Below are positions 1 through 5,444 of a stretch of DNA of 6,940 bases, piece by piece. The stretch comes from Candidatus Bathyarchaeota archaeon (GTDB lineage Archaea; Thermoproteota; Bathyarchaeia; 40CM-2-53-6), in the NCBI GenBank assembly GCA_005888675.1, contig VBBA01000024.1:1-6940 (forward strand). Reading direction: 5' to 3'. The notes beneath the pieces are model-generated. The model ran no database searches. It had not been told where the DNA came from and saw only the letters and a program-made list of their open reading frames with translations. The first letter of the stretch is position 1, and each line of letters starts with the position of its first letter. Position numbers and translations under genes: made by a program.

Positions 1-290
1 AACATGTGGACCTTGTCATGCTTCCGAGTGAATGGGTCGACCGTTATCCCCAGGCCGCCGTTCCTCGGACCCACTTTGGCATTGGGCTCGGCCCAAGTCC
101 AGAATTCCTCGTTCCCCATGGGGAAACTGAGAATTTTCCATTTGGAGGGGTCAATCGTTCCCGAGGATAGATTGTCATAAACTCCAGATTCGAGCTCCTG
201 CAAGGTCTCTTCTGGAATGTGGTTGATTAATTCTGATATAACCCTTTGATGAACAAACGGCTGTCTAGGTCCAGAGTCACTAGGGAGCAA
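1..290 (-). CDS. Partial protein of unknown function, possibly a concanavalin-like beta-sandwich
   Basis: The frame is open from the window edge to position 290, about 96 codons, and the C-terminal part lies outside the window. A TGA in the same frame seven codons upstream makes TTG at 290 the only standard start before an internal TTG at 203. The readable N-terminus is mostly helix-like (VISELINHIPEETLQEL). It is followed by VYDNLSSGTIDPSKW and then the stretches EEFWTWAEPNAKV and GGLGITVDPFTRKHD. An opening of the form yD-x-SSG-x-DpskW, followed by aromatic and glycine-rich strands, is common in concanavalin/LamG-like beta-sandwich proteins, so that fold is a guess and not an identification. 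If TTG 290 is used, the gene overlaps the permease stop by 11 bases and is probably the last member seen of the metal-transport operon. No signal peptide is visible. Confidence 0.6.
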   Translation of the reverse strand, partial: MLPSDSGPRQPFVHQRVISELINHIPEETLQELESGVYDNLSSGTIDPSKWKILSFPMGNEEFWTWAEPNAKVGPRNGGLGITVDPFTRKHDKVHM

Positions 291-1194
291 GCTTGACCGT
301 CGACTTAGTCAATCTCTTGGCTCCCAACACGGCAAGGAATATTCCGAGTCCCGTAAGCACTATAGTCGCGCCGGAAGCAGTGTCGAGGATAATGGACATC
401 GGGAGGCCGATAATAACGCTGATGATCCCGAATACTGGGGAGAGGATCATCGTCTGTTTGAAAGACCTTGAGACTTGGACGCTTGTTACAGCGGGCAGAA
501 CCAAAAGTGCTGAAACAAGCAGGACCCCTACGATCGGAATCGAGGCGATGACGACGATTCCTGCCAACACACTGATCAAGTAATCGAAGAATGACGTTTC
601 TACTCCTGCCGCCCGAGCCTGAACCTCATCGAAAGTTGTGTACACCAGTTCCTTGAAGAACACAAAAATTAGTCCTAGTGTGATGGCTAGAATCGCCGAC
701 GCTAGTATGATCTGGTTGCTCGTTACGAGAAGAATGCTTCCAAAAAGCAGACTCTCAAGGTTGATCCCGAAACCACGGGACAGGCTCAGCAAGACTATTC
801 CGAAGGCTAGACCTAGCTGCAGGAACAGCGCGACAGCAGCGTCACCAGCAACCTTTGCAGAGCGGATCGCTTTTGTTATTCCGATCGATCCCAGAACGAC
901 AACAACTGCCGCAACCCAGATCGGGAAGACGTCAAGATAATTACCTAAGGCGATACTGAAGTAGCCCAGGGAACTCAGGTAGTAGCCTAGGGCGAGTCCT
1001 CCAAAGGCCGTATGCGCCAGGCCGTCGCCAATTAATGAGACTCTTTTCAGAACCACAAATACGCTTAGGATGGAGCTCAGTACAGCGATTATCGTGCCGA
1101 TGATGAATGCTCTTTGAATGAAGCCGGCCGACAATAATGTGAAGAATGTTTCAAGCGTGGTCGTGATGCCGCACCACTTCGATCGGATAATCAT
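280..1194 (-). CDS. znuB: Metal ABC transporter permease, ZnuB/TroC type
   Basis: This is the integral membrane subunit of a cluster-9 (zinc/manganese-type) ABC importer. It forms the channel through which the ion delivered by the binding protein crosses the membrane, driven by the ATPase encoded just upstream. The protein is almost entirely hydrophobic, with roughly eight to nine membrane segments. It carries the family signature VSLIGDGLAHTAFGG after the first segment and the cytoplasmic FDEVQARAAGV loop that contacts the ATPase. With ATG at 1194 it has 304 residues, slightly longer than typical homologues. The frame is open to an ATG at 1284, but those 30 extra residues are polar, lie inside the ATPase gene and resemble no family member. 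Even the 1194 start overlaps the ATPase gene by 44 bases. A TTG at 1134, after the ATPase stop, is a further option that keeps the first membrane segment. No Shine-Dalgarno is evident. The transported metal cannot be read from this subunit. Confidence 0.9.
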   Translation of the reverse strand: MIIRSKWCGITTTLETFFTLLSAGFIQRAFIIGTIIAVLSSILSVFVVLKRVSLIGDGLAHTAFGGLALGYYLSSLGYFSIALGNYLDVFPIWVAAVVVVLGSIGITKAIRSAKVAGDAAVALFLQLGLAFGIVLLSLSRGFGINLESLLFGSILLVTSNQIILASAILAITLGLIFVFFKELVYTTFDEVQARAAGVETSFFDYLISVLAGIVVIASIPIVGVLLVSALLVLPAVTSVQVSRSFKQTMILSPVFGIISVIIGLPMSIILDTASGATIVLTGLGIFLAVLGAKRLTKSTVKLAP

Positions 1195-1918
1195 ACGTCT
1201 TGGCGAGTATGGAACTGCTTGTAAATTCGGAGGTGTCCCCGCAGAAGAAAAGTGTCCTGTTGATGCACACCACCCGCTTCGCAAGCGTTGTCACAATGCC
1301 AATATCATGAGAAGAGAGGATCAGTGTAACCCCTGACTCTTGGTTCAAACGTCCCAGAACGTCGTAGAACTCTTTCCTCGAATGAGCGTCGACCCCGCTG
1401 GTCGGCTCGTCCAGAAGTAGAAGCTCAGGATCGCTCACTAGTGCCTTCGCAAGGAATACCCGTTGCGACTGTCCCCCTGACAAAAGGCCGATCCGACGAT
1501 CTTTCAGATCAAATAATTCGAGTTGTTCAAGGACCTCCTTGACCTTCTGATGATCCTGCTTTCCCAGGCGATGAAAGAGACCAGCTTTCGGGACACGTCC
1601 CATGAGGACGGTTTCATAGACTGTTGATGGGAAGTTGATGTCTCTCGGTTGGGCCTTCTGGGGGACATATCCTACGCGTCGCAGCCCGTCACTCGATATT
1701 GGCTTGCCGAACAATCGAGCTTCACCAGTTGTCGGCTTCACCAAGCCTAGCACAACGCTTAGGAGAGTGGATTTTCCAGCTCCGTTGGGTCCGATTATCC
1801 CAACAATGTCCCTCTGATAGACTTGAAGGCTGATGTTCTCTAGTGCTTGAACTCCGCCTTCGTACTGGACCCCTACCTTTTCGAGGTCTACTATGCTGCT
1901 GCTATTGGCAGTCTGCAT
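1151..1918 (-). CDS. znuC: Metal ABC transporter ATP-binding protein, ZnuC type
   Basis: This cytoplasmic ATPase powers metal uptake with the adjacent permease and binding protein. All nucleotide-binding motifs are intact: Walker A GPNGAGKST (43-51), Q-loop glutamine in YVPQ (Q87), signature LSGGQ (146-150), Walker B LLLLDE (166-171), D-loop SGVD, and the switch histidine in SSHD (H204). The length of 255 residues is normal for the family, and the sequence after the Q-loop (INFPSTVYETVLMGR) matches the manganese/zinc group. The C-terminus ends in a short histidine cluster (H251, H252, H254), also seen in other zinc/manganese transporter ATPases. The ATG lies inside the last codons of the binding-protein gene (17-base overlap), which points to translational coupling, and the 3' end overlaps the permease gene. 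Confidence 0.95.
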   Translation of the reverse strand: MQTANSSSIVDLEKVGVQYEGGVQALENISLQVYQRDIVGIIGPNGAGKSTLLSVVLGLVKPTTGEARLFGKPISSDGLRRVGYVPQKAQPRDINFPSTVYETVLMGRVPKAGLFHRLGKQDHQKVKEVLEQLELFDLKDRRIGLLSGGQSQRVFLAKALVSDPELLLLDEPTSGVDAHSRKEFYDVLGRLNQESGVTLILSSHDIGIVTTLAKRVVCINRTLFFCGDTSEFTSSSILAKTYDYPIEVVRHHDHA

Positions 1919-2876
1919 TGTTGAGCGCGAAAGTTATGACGGAAAGGTCCTCTACCATCTTAATGAGATAGGTCTTCCCCAAGATCTGATCCGATCGACT
2001 CAGCCCTTCTATCGGGTCCATCCGCATTAGCTTTGCATGCGTCTGACTTGCGATTGATTGGGAGACGGCTGGATTCTCCAATGACTCGTATCCGACGACG
2101 CAGAGATGGTTTTGATTGACTACGTTGACTACGTTTTGTATGTCGCTGGGGGTCGGCTCTTCCTCGAATGGTCCGGCTATTGGGATCTGAACCAGATTAT
2201 ACCGGTTTGAGAAATAGCTGAAGGCTTCATGGAACGTGACAAATTTCCTGGTTTGAGTTGCAGTGGTCGAGCTGATTATTTGCGAGTTTAGATTATCCAG
2301 CTTGGAACTGTAAGCCCGAGCATTCGCTGTGAAGTACGCTTGATCCGCCGGGTCGGCCTTGATGAGGGCCTGTAGAATATTGTTGACTTGCTGCTTTGCC
2401 AATACCGGGTCGAGCCAGACATGCGGATCCATCACCCTACCCTGCCGTTGAAATTGCGGGGGCACGGGAATAAGTGGAATGCCTTGACTGGCATTGACCA
2501 GTAGCAAGTTATTGTTCCCTGCCGCATTCACAACCTGCGAGATCCAAGGTTCCAAGCCAGCTCCATTGTAGACCAGAATTCTAGCGCTCGCCACTTGCTG
2601 GATCGAGGAGGGGGTAGGTTCGAACGAATGCACATCAACGGTCATTGGGACCAATAGTGATAGGCTGATCTTGTCGCCTCCAATGTTCTGAGTGAAGTCA
2701 TACTGTGGATAGAAGGTGGCAAGAACCTGGAGTTTGCTCGAAGATGAAGATGTGTGGAAGATCAAACCACTTTGATAGAGTGCGAAGGTGGTGCCGCTGG
2801 CGGCCATGACTAAGGTGAATATTACCCCGACCAGCAGGATTCTCTTAGCCACCATACGTGTTCTGTCAGGTGACAT
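1902..2876 (-). CDS. znuA: Metal ABC transporter substrate-binding protein, ZnuA/TroA type
   Basis: This is the extracytoplasmic receptor of the importer, which captures a divalent metal and hands it to the permease. Residues 12-33 form a hydrophobic segment after a basic N-terminus, acting as a signal anchor or signal peptide. There is no lipobox cysteine, so membrane tethering by this helix followed by a serine-rich linker (43-47) is likely. The mature part begins with LQVLATFYPQYDFTQNIGGD, typical of the family. Expected metal ligands are visible: H83 (DVHSFEPTPS), H152 (DPHVWLDP), H216 (TFHEAF) and an acidic residue late in the chain, D287 in MDPIEG; E264 is also nearby. The histidine/acid-rich loop found in many dedicated zinc ZnuA proteins is missing: the stretch before H152 is proline/glutamine-rich. 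Three His plus one acid is the pattern of TroA/PsaA-like proteins, so zinc, manganese or iron are all possible. This is the first gene of its operon, divergent from a NikR-like regulator. An alternative start is Met8. Confidence 0.92.
   Translation of the reverse strand: MSPDRTRMVAKRILLVGVIFTLVMAASGTTFALYQSGLIFHTSSSSSKLQVLATFYPQYDFTQNIGGDKISLSLLVPMTVDVHSFEPTPSSIQQVASARILVYNGAGLEPWISQVVNAAGNNNLLLVNASQGIPLIPVPPQFQRQGRVMDPHVWLDPVLAKQQVNNILQALIKADPADQAYFTANARAYSSKLDNLNSQIISSTTATQTRKFVTFHEAFSYFSNRYNLVQIPIAGPFEEEPTPSDIQNVVNVVNQNHLCVVGYESLENPAVSQSIASQTHAKLMRMDPIEGLSRSDQILGKTYLIKMVEDLSVITFALNNADCQ
2116..2135. repeat. Tandem 9-base duplication in the binding-protein gene
   Basis: TTGACTACG occurs twice in direct succession (2116-2124 and 2125-2133). 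In the minus-strand protein it encodes the repeated Val-Val-Asn of NVVNVVNQ (residues 248-255), on the helix before E264. It keeps the reading frame and probably arose by local slippage. Confidence 0.5.
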
Positions 2877-2900
2877 GCGGTTAATACAGATAAGGTTGTT

Positions 2901-2910
2901 CTTATTAATT
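2901..2910 (-). promoter_or_regulatory. TATA-like box for the metal transporter operon
   Basis: On the minus strand this reads AATTAATAAG, centred about 29 bases before the ATG at 2876. In archaea the TATA box lies about 26 bases before the transcription start, so the transcript would be leaderless or carry only a few leader bases. This agrees with the absence of a Shine-Dalgarno sequence. Confidence 0.5.
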
Positions 2911-2920
2911 CACCTAGGCA

Positions 2921-2930
2921 AAATTATAAG
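2921..2930 (+). promoter_or_regulatory. TATA-like box for the NikR-like regulator
   Basis: The plus strand reads AAATTATAAG. Transcription would start near 2950-2953, giving a leader of roughly a dozen bases before the TTG at 2965. The box touches the left arm of the inverted repeat at 2928-2947. Confidence 0.5.
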
Positions 2931-2947
2931 AGGTTAATAACCCTCTT
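2928..2947. promoter_or_regulatory. Inverted repeat, candidate metal-regulator operator
   Basis: AAGAGG (2928-2933) and CCTCTT (2942-2947) are exact reverse complements around an 8-base AT-rich centre, TTAATAAC. Allowing one unpaired base, the symmetry extends through GGTTA/TAACC. It lies between the TATA-like box and the probable start of the regulator transcript, where a bound dimer or tetramer would block transcription. It is also about 50 bases upstream of the transporter start. Binding by the neighbouring ribbon-helix-helix protein is inferred. Confidence 0.5.
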
Positions 2948-2964
2948 TTGGATAGGACAGTCTC

Positions 2965-3348
2965 TTGACAATAGTTAGCCTCTCGATCAACGAGGACCTC
3001 CTCAAAGAAATGGAGGTCATGATGAAGGACCTGGGGTATACGGGAAAGTCGGAATTGATCAGAGCCGCGGTGAGGACTCTGATCGCAGAAAAGAAAGAGC
3101 AGGAAGGAATCACCGGTCAAATCAGCAGCATACTGATTGCGTCACACAATGAGGAGGCCGAGGAAGTCGTAACGAGCCTCAAGCATCAGTTCGAGAGGGT
3201 CATCAATGTCCACCTGCACAGTAAACAGGAAAGCGGAAAATGCGCAGAAGTATTCATTCTGAAGGGTGCAGCATCCGACATCAAGCGGATGCTCAATGAG
3301 TTTCAGAAGAATCGCAAGATCGACTACGCGAAACTTGTTCCCCTGTAG
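2965..3348 (+). CDS. nikR: NikR-like metal-responsive transcriptional regulator
   Basis: This is a DNA-binding repressor of the NikR family. Residues 2-40 form a ribbon-helix-helix domain (strand TIVSLSI, helices around DLLKEMEVMMKDLG and KSELIRAAVRTLI). Residues about 52-127 form the ACT-like metal-binding and tetramerisation domain ending in AEVFILKG and a final helix. Metal residues corresponding to the NikR set are present as H74, H83, H85 and C93, with H61 as the further conserved histidine. Their spacing is H-x12-H-x8-H-x-H-x7-C instead of the classical H-x13-H-x10-H-x-H-x5-C, so site geometry and metal choice may differ from nickel. The length of 127 residues is close to the usual 130-140. 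TTG at 2965 is the only sensible start, because an in-frame TAG lies at 2953. The gene is divergent from a zinc/manganese-type uptake operon, which it probably represses together with itself. Confidence 0.88.
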   Translation: MTIVSLSINEDLLKEMEVMMKDLGYTGKSELIRAAVRTLIAEKKEQEGITGQISSILIASHNEEAEEVVTSLKHQFERVINVHLHSKQESGKCAEVFILKGAASDIKRMLNEFQKNRKIDYAKLVPL

Positions 3349-3369
3349 AACCTTTCTACTCGCGCGCTA

Positions 3370-3813
3370 CTACTTTTTCTCTTTCTTCTTCTTGGGCAGC
3401 CACTCGCCTAGAGAGTCGATATCAATCTTCTCCGCTTTCAACGCGGTCTTCAAACCTTCATAGACCGCGGCAAACGTATAGCCGGCTCCCAGCCGAATCA
3501 GATGATGAACCACTGGTTGCTCATGCAATTGGTAAACGTTTTCCCTAGGAAATGACGTGTTAAGCCAGAAAATTATGGGATTCTTTACTTTACCATTGAA
3601 GGGGACGAGACGATTCGCAACTAGATAATTCGGCGGATCATCATAGGCCTTGAGCCTTTGGTCGAACTCGAAACTTTGTCCGACTTGGATCATGGCGGTC
3701 CCTCTCCTAGCATGCAATGCGACTTGAGGAGAGAGGATGCAATTGGGGCATTTTGCGAGCCAGTCCCTCACCTGAACTTCGAGAGCCTTTACTTGGTTAT
3801 CGTACGAACTCAT
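3370..3813 (-). CDS. Conserved-looking hypothetical protein with CPNC motif and lysine-rich tail
   Basis: I do not recognise this family. The 147-residue protein is soluble, with no membrane segment or signal. It starts with an amphipathic helix (VKALEVQVRDWLAKC), then a C22-P-N-C25 pair. A beta-rich middle section follows, with many aromatic residues and a run of positive charges (HARRGTAMIQVGQSFEF, PFNGKVKNPIIFWLN). Next come a histidine-containing helix (H97, H103, H104), a small-residue stretch LGAGYTFAAVYEG, and a tail of seven residues that are all Lys or Glu. One CxxC pair alone could be a redox pair or half of a zinc site in a dimer. The ordered sequence and a TATA-like box 27-28 bases before the ATG support a real gene. 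It stands alone: it is convergent with the regulator, and a 131-base repeat-rich spacer separates it from the glycosylase gene upstream. The KKKKEKK end might contact nucleic acid or another acidic partner, but this is speculative. Confidence 0.75.
   Translation of the reverse strand: MSSYDNQVKALEVQVRDWLAKCPNCILSPQVALHARRGTAMIQVGQSFEFDQRLKAYDDPPNYLVANRLVPFNGKVKNPIIFWLNTSFPRENVYQLHEQPVVHHLIRLGAGYTFAAVYEGLKTALKAEKIDIDSLGEWLPKKKKEKK
3374..3393 (+). terminator. T-rich tract, probable terminator of the regulator gene
   Basis: Fifteen of twenty bases are T on the plus strand, starting 26 bases after the regulator stop codon. Archaeal RNA polymerase terminates at T-rich tracts without needing a hairpin. 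The same bases read on the minus strand encode the lysine/glutamate-rich tail of the convergent gene, so one stretch may serve both purposes. Confidence 0.5.
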
Positions 3814-3833
3814 ACGACTCTAGCATTTGCTCG

Positions 3834-3913
3834 CACGATAATAGAGTTGTCGTTATCAACCGATCATAGACACGATAATCGTGGGAAATCCGACTAGTGA
3901 ACTAGTTGTCGTT
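3834..3913. promoter_or_regulatory. Repeat-rich promoter/operator region of the hypothetical gene
   Basis: Two 9-base words alternate here: CACGATAAT at 3834-3842 and 3871-3879, and GTTGTCGTT at 3846-3854 and 3905-3913. The second CACGATAAT is the left part of a perfect palindrome CACGAT-A-ATCGTG (3871-3883). A second inverted repeat, ACTAGT-GA-ACTAGT, sits at 3893-3906. On the minus strand CTATTAT (3844-3838) is placed like a TATA box, 27-28 bases before the ATG at 3813, so the first repeat copy overlaps the core promoter. This layout suggests regulation of the small hypothetical gene by one or two dimeric DNA-binding proteins. The remainder of the 3814-3944 spacer shows no gene. Confidence 0.5.
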
Positions 3914-3944
3914 GAAAGGTGCAGTGTCCTCAGATTTTACTCGC

Positions 3945-4592
3945 TTAATTTTTGTTCGGTCCTTCCTTCTTGGCCGCTTGTGATCGCCAGAGGTAAAGTG
4001 TTGCGATCGAACAATAAGGTCGCCACGCCTCCCTCAATTTCTCCATTCTCTCTTTGGAGGGTAACTTACGCAGACGATAGACTCTCTGGATCGCTTTCTG
4101 GACTCCCAGATCATCAAAGGGTAAAACGTCCACGCGACGGAGGGAAAAGATGAGAAACATTTCAGCCGTCCATCTTCCAATACCGCGTACCTCATCCAGT
4201 TCTTCGATAATTTTCTCGTCCTCCCCCTGACTGATTTTTTTCAGGTCTAGCCGTCCAGAGACGATCCTCTCGGATAGGTCTTTGATGTAGGAGATCTTTT
4301 GCGGCGATAGGCCAGCGGATCGAACAGCACTTCTCCTAGTGTTCAAATATTGTCGTGGAGTTGGGTAGCTTCCATTGTACAATCCCTTGAAGCGTCCGAG
4401 TATTGCTCGAGCGGCATTGCCGGCAATTTGTTGGTAGACTATCGAGGCGACCAGAAACTCATAATGTCCCTCGGCGCCACTTCTATCGAAATCGAATCTT
4501 CCAACCTTTTCCATTAACAGGCCGAGTTTTGGATCCTGCTTCTTGAGGTGCCTAACTCCTGAAAGCCAGACCTTTCGATCATCCAGAGACAT
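3945..4592 (-). CDS. alkA: DNA-3-methyladenine glycosylase II (AlkA-like, HhH-GPD superfamily)
   Basis: This is a base-excision repair enzyme that removes alkylated bases such as 3-methyladenine by cutting the N-glycosidic bond. From ATG at 4592 it has 215 residues, the usual size for compact AlkA proteins that lack the extra N-terminal domain of the E. coli enzyme. The family pattern IVYQQIAGNAARAI lies early. The helix-hairpin-helix LDEVRGIGRWTAEMFLIF holds the DNA backbone, and VLPFDDLGVQKAI follows with two aspartates, the second being the expected catalytic one. The C-terminus has the conserved WRPYCSIATLYLWR. The frame can also start at a TTG at 4604, which would directly follow the TAG of the upstream dehydrogenase; ATG at 4592 leaves a 12-base gap. 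Either way the two genes are probably co-transcribed and translationally linked. The C-terminal AKKEGPNKN is a basic tail. Confidence 0.9.
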   Translation of the reverse strand: MSLDDRKVWLSGVRHLKKQDPKLGLLMEKVGRFDFDRSGAEGHYEFLVASIVYQQIAGNAARAILGRFKGLYNGSYPTPRQYLNTRRSAVRSAGLSPQKISYIKDLSERIVSGRLDLKKISQGEDEKIIEELDEVRGIGRWTAEMFLIFSLRRVDVLPFDDLGVQKAIQRVYRLRKLPSKERMEKLREAWRPYCSIATLYLWRSQAAKKEGPNKN

Positions 4593-4604
4593 CAATGGGG
4601 ACAA

Positions 4605-5396
4605 CTAGTTCCCGGATGATCTTCTTCGGAGCATGCTCTCTTCGAAGAGAGCCACGTCGCGAAAGTACTGCTGTGCGAGTTCTGGAGCGGCAGGGTTGGT
4701 ATACAACTCTGCCACAGGATGATCGATCAAAGACACGATCTGGACCGCCACCTCATTCGCAGACTGGACTCGTTGCGGACCAAGAGTGCTCCCCGCCCTG
4801 ACTGGGAACGGTGATCCCGCGACCTTTTGGAAATCAGTGTCCACCACCCCGGGCATCACTGTCGAAACGTGGATTCTGGGATACTTTGCCTTCAGGTCAA
4901 CCCGAAGGTTAGCAGTCAACACGTTTACGGCGCTTTTCATCGCACTGTAAATCGATCTGTAAGGGATCAATGGCACTCTCCCCAAGAAAGAGGAGACGTT
5001 GATCAAGTGTCCCTGACCCCGCTCCTGGAAGTGTGGCACTATTGTCTGCATACCATAGAACACGGACTTGAGGACAACAGCAACTATCTCGTCAAATTCT
5101 TGGTCCGTCAATTCCATCACCGATTTCGTTATACCACGGCCCGCATTGTTGACCCACACATCCACATGTCCAAATCGTTCGAGCGCGACGTCTTTCAAGT
5201 GCTCGACGTCTTTTCTCCGAGTAACGTCAGTCGTCACGGGAATAGCATTAGATCCGATCCCACCAGCAACCCGTTTCAACTCATTCTCTCGTCTCGCACC
5301 AAGCACAAGCCTGTGCCCCTTTGCTCCCAGTTGTTTTGCCAATGCTTCCCCGATCCCACTGCTGGCTCCAGTTATCACGGTCACTTTTTCATTCAT
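4605..5396 (-). CDS. Short-chain dehydrogenase/reductase (classical SDR)
   Basis: This is an NAD(P)-dependent oxidoreductase with a Rossmann fold. The cofactor motif TGASSGIG is at 9-16, and two arginines after the second strand (GARRENEL) favour NADPH. An acidic residue in the adenine pocket region (D57) and NNAG (83-86) follow. The active site shows SS at 135-136 and Y150-SAM-K154. The asparagine normally found in the helix before the serine (the N of V-N-L-K-x-V-F) is replaced by valine (AVVLKSVFYG), so the usual N-S-Y-K tetrad appears incomplete. The PGVVDTDF stretch after the active site is typical of the family. The length of 263 residues is normal. The substrate cannot be told from sequence. 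The gene lies 48 bases after the VOC gene and directly before the AlkA gene, all on the same strand. Confidence 0.92.
   Translation of the reverse strand: MNEKVTVITGASSGIGEALAKQLGAKGHRLVLGARRENELKRVAGGIGSNAIPVTTDVTRRKDVEHLKDVALERFGHVDVWVNNAGRGITKSVMELTDQEFDEIVAVVLKSVFYGMQTIVPHFQERGQGHLINVSSFLGRVPLIPYRSIYSAMKSAVNVLTANLRVDLKAKYPRIHVSTVMPGVVDTDFQKVAGSPFPVRAGSTLGPQRVQSANEVAVQIVSLIDHPVAELYTNPAAPELAQQYFRDVALFEESMLRRRSSGN
4635..4652. repeat. Perfect 18-base palindrome inside the dehydrogenase 3' end
   Basis: GCTCTCTTCGAAGAGAGC equals its own reverse complement. It lies 28 bases before the dehydrogenase stop (codons ALFEES) and about 40 bases before the AlkA start. RNA from it could form a seven-pair hairpin with a four-base loop. 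It could be a coding coincidence, or a control element for the downstream glycosylase gene. Confidence 0.4.
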
Positions 5397-5444
5397 GAAA
5401 GCTCATCAAGACTTGAATCTAGCTTCTTCCGAATTGGCTTGGAC

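Larger units (their letters stand above)
2877..2964. promoter_or_regulatory. Divergent promoter/operator region between metal transporter and regulator
   Basis: These 88 bases separate the start codons of the binding protein (minus) and the regulator (plus). The region is AT-rich and holds one TATA-like element for each direction, an inverted repeat, and two copies of GGTTAATA (2879-2886 and 2932-2939). The arrangement suggests that the regulator controls both its own gene and the transporter from here. This is inferred from layout; no binding data can be read from sequence. Confidence 0.7.

Noticed and set aside
638..940. 100-codon plus-strand open frame
   Set aside because: It is antisense to the permease gene, whose membrane segments and signature loops are intact.
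1195..1284. 30-codon upstream extension of the permease
   Set aside because: The residues are polar and proline-rich, lie wholly inside the ATPase gene and look unlike permease N-termini. Later starts fit better.
2914..3120. 68-codon minus-strand open frame across the promoter region and regulator start
   Set aside because: It overlaps the ribbon-helix-helix coding region in antisense and would run through the divergent promoter.
3893..3906. ACTAGT-GA-ACTAGT as a transcription terminator for the AlkA gene
   Set aside because: No T-run follows it on the minus strand and the stem is AT-rich and short, so it is listed only as part of the repeat region.
3814..3944. Possible small RNA or tRNA in the repeat-rich spacer
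   Set aside because: No tRNA cloverleaf or conserved RNA fold could be traced; short symmetric words explain the structure.
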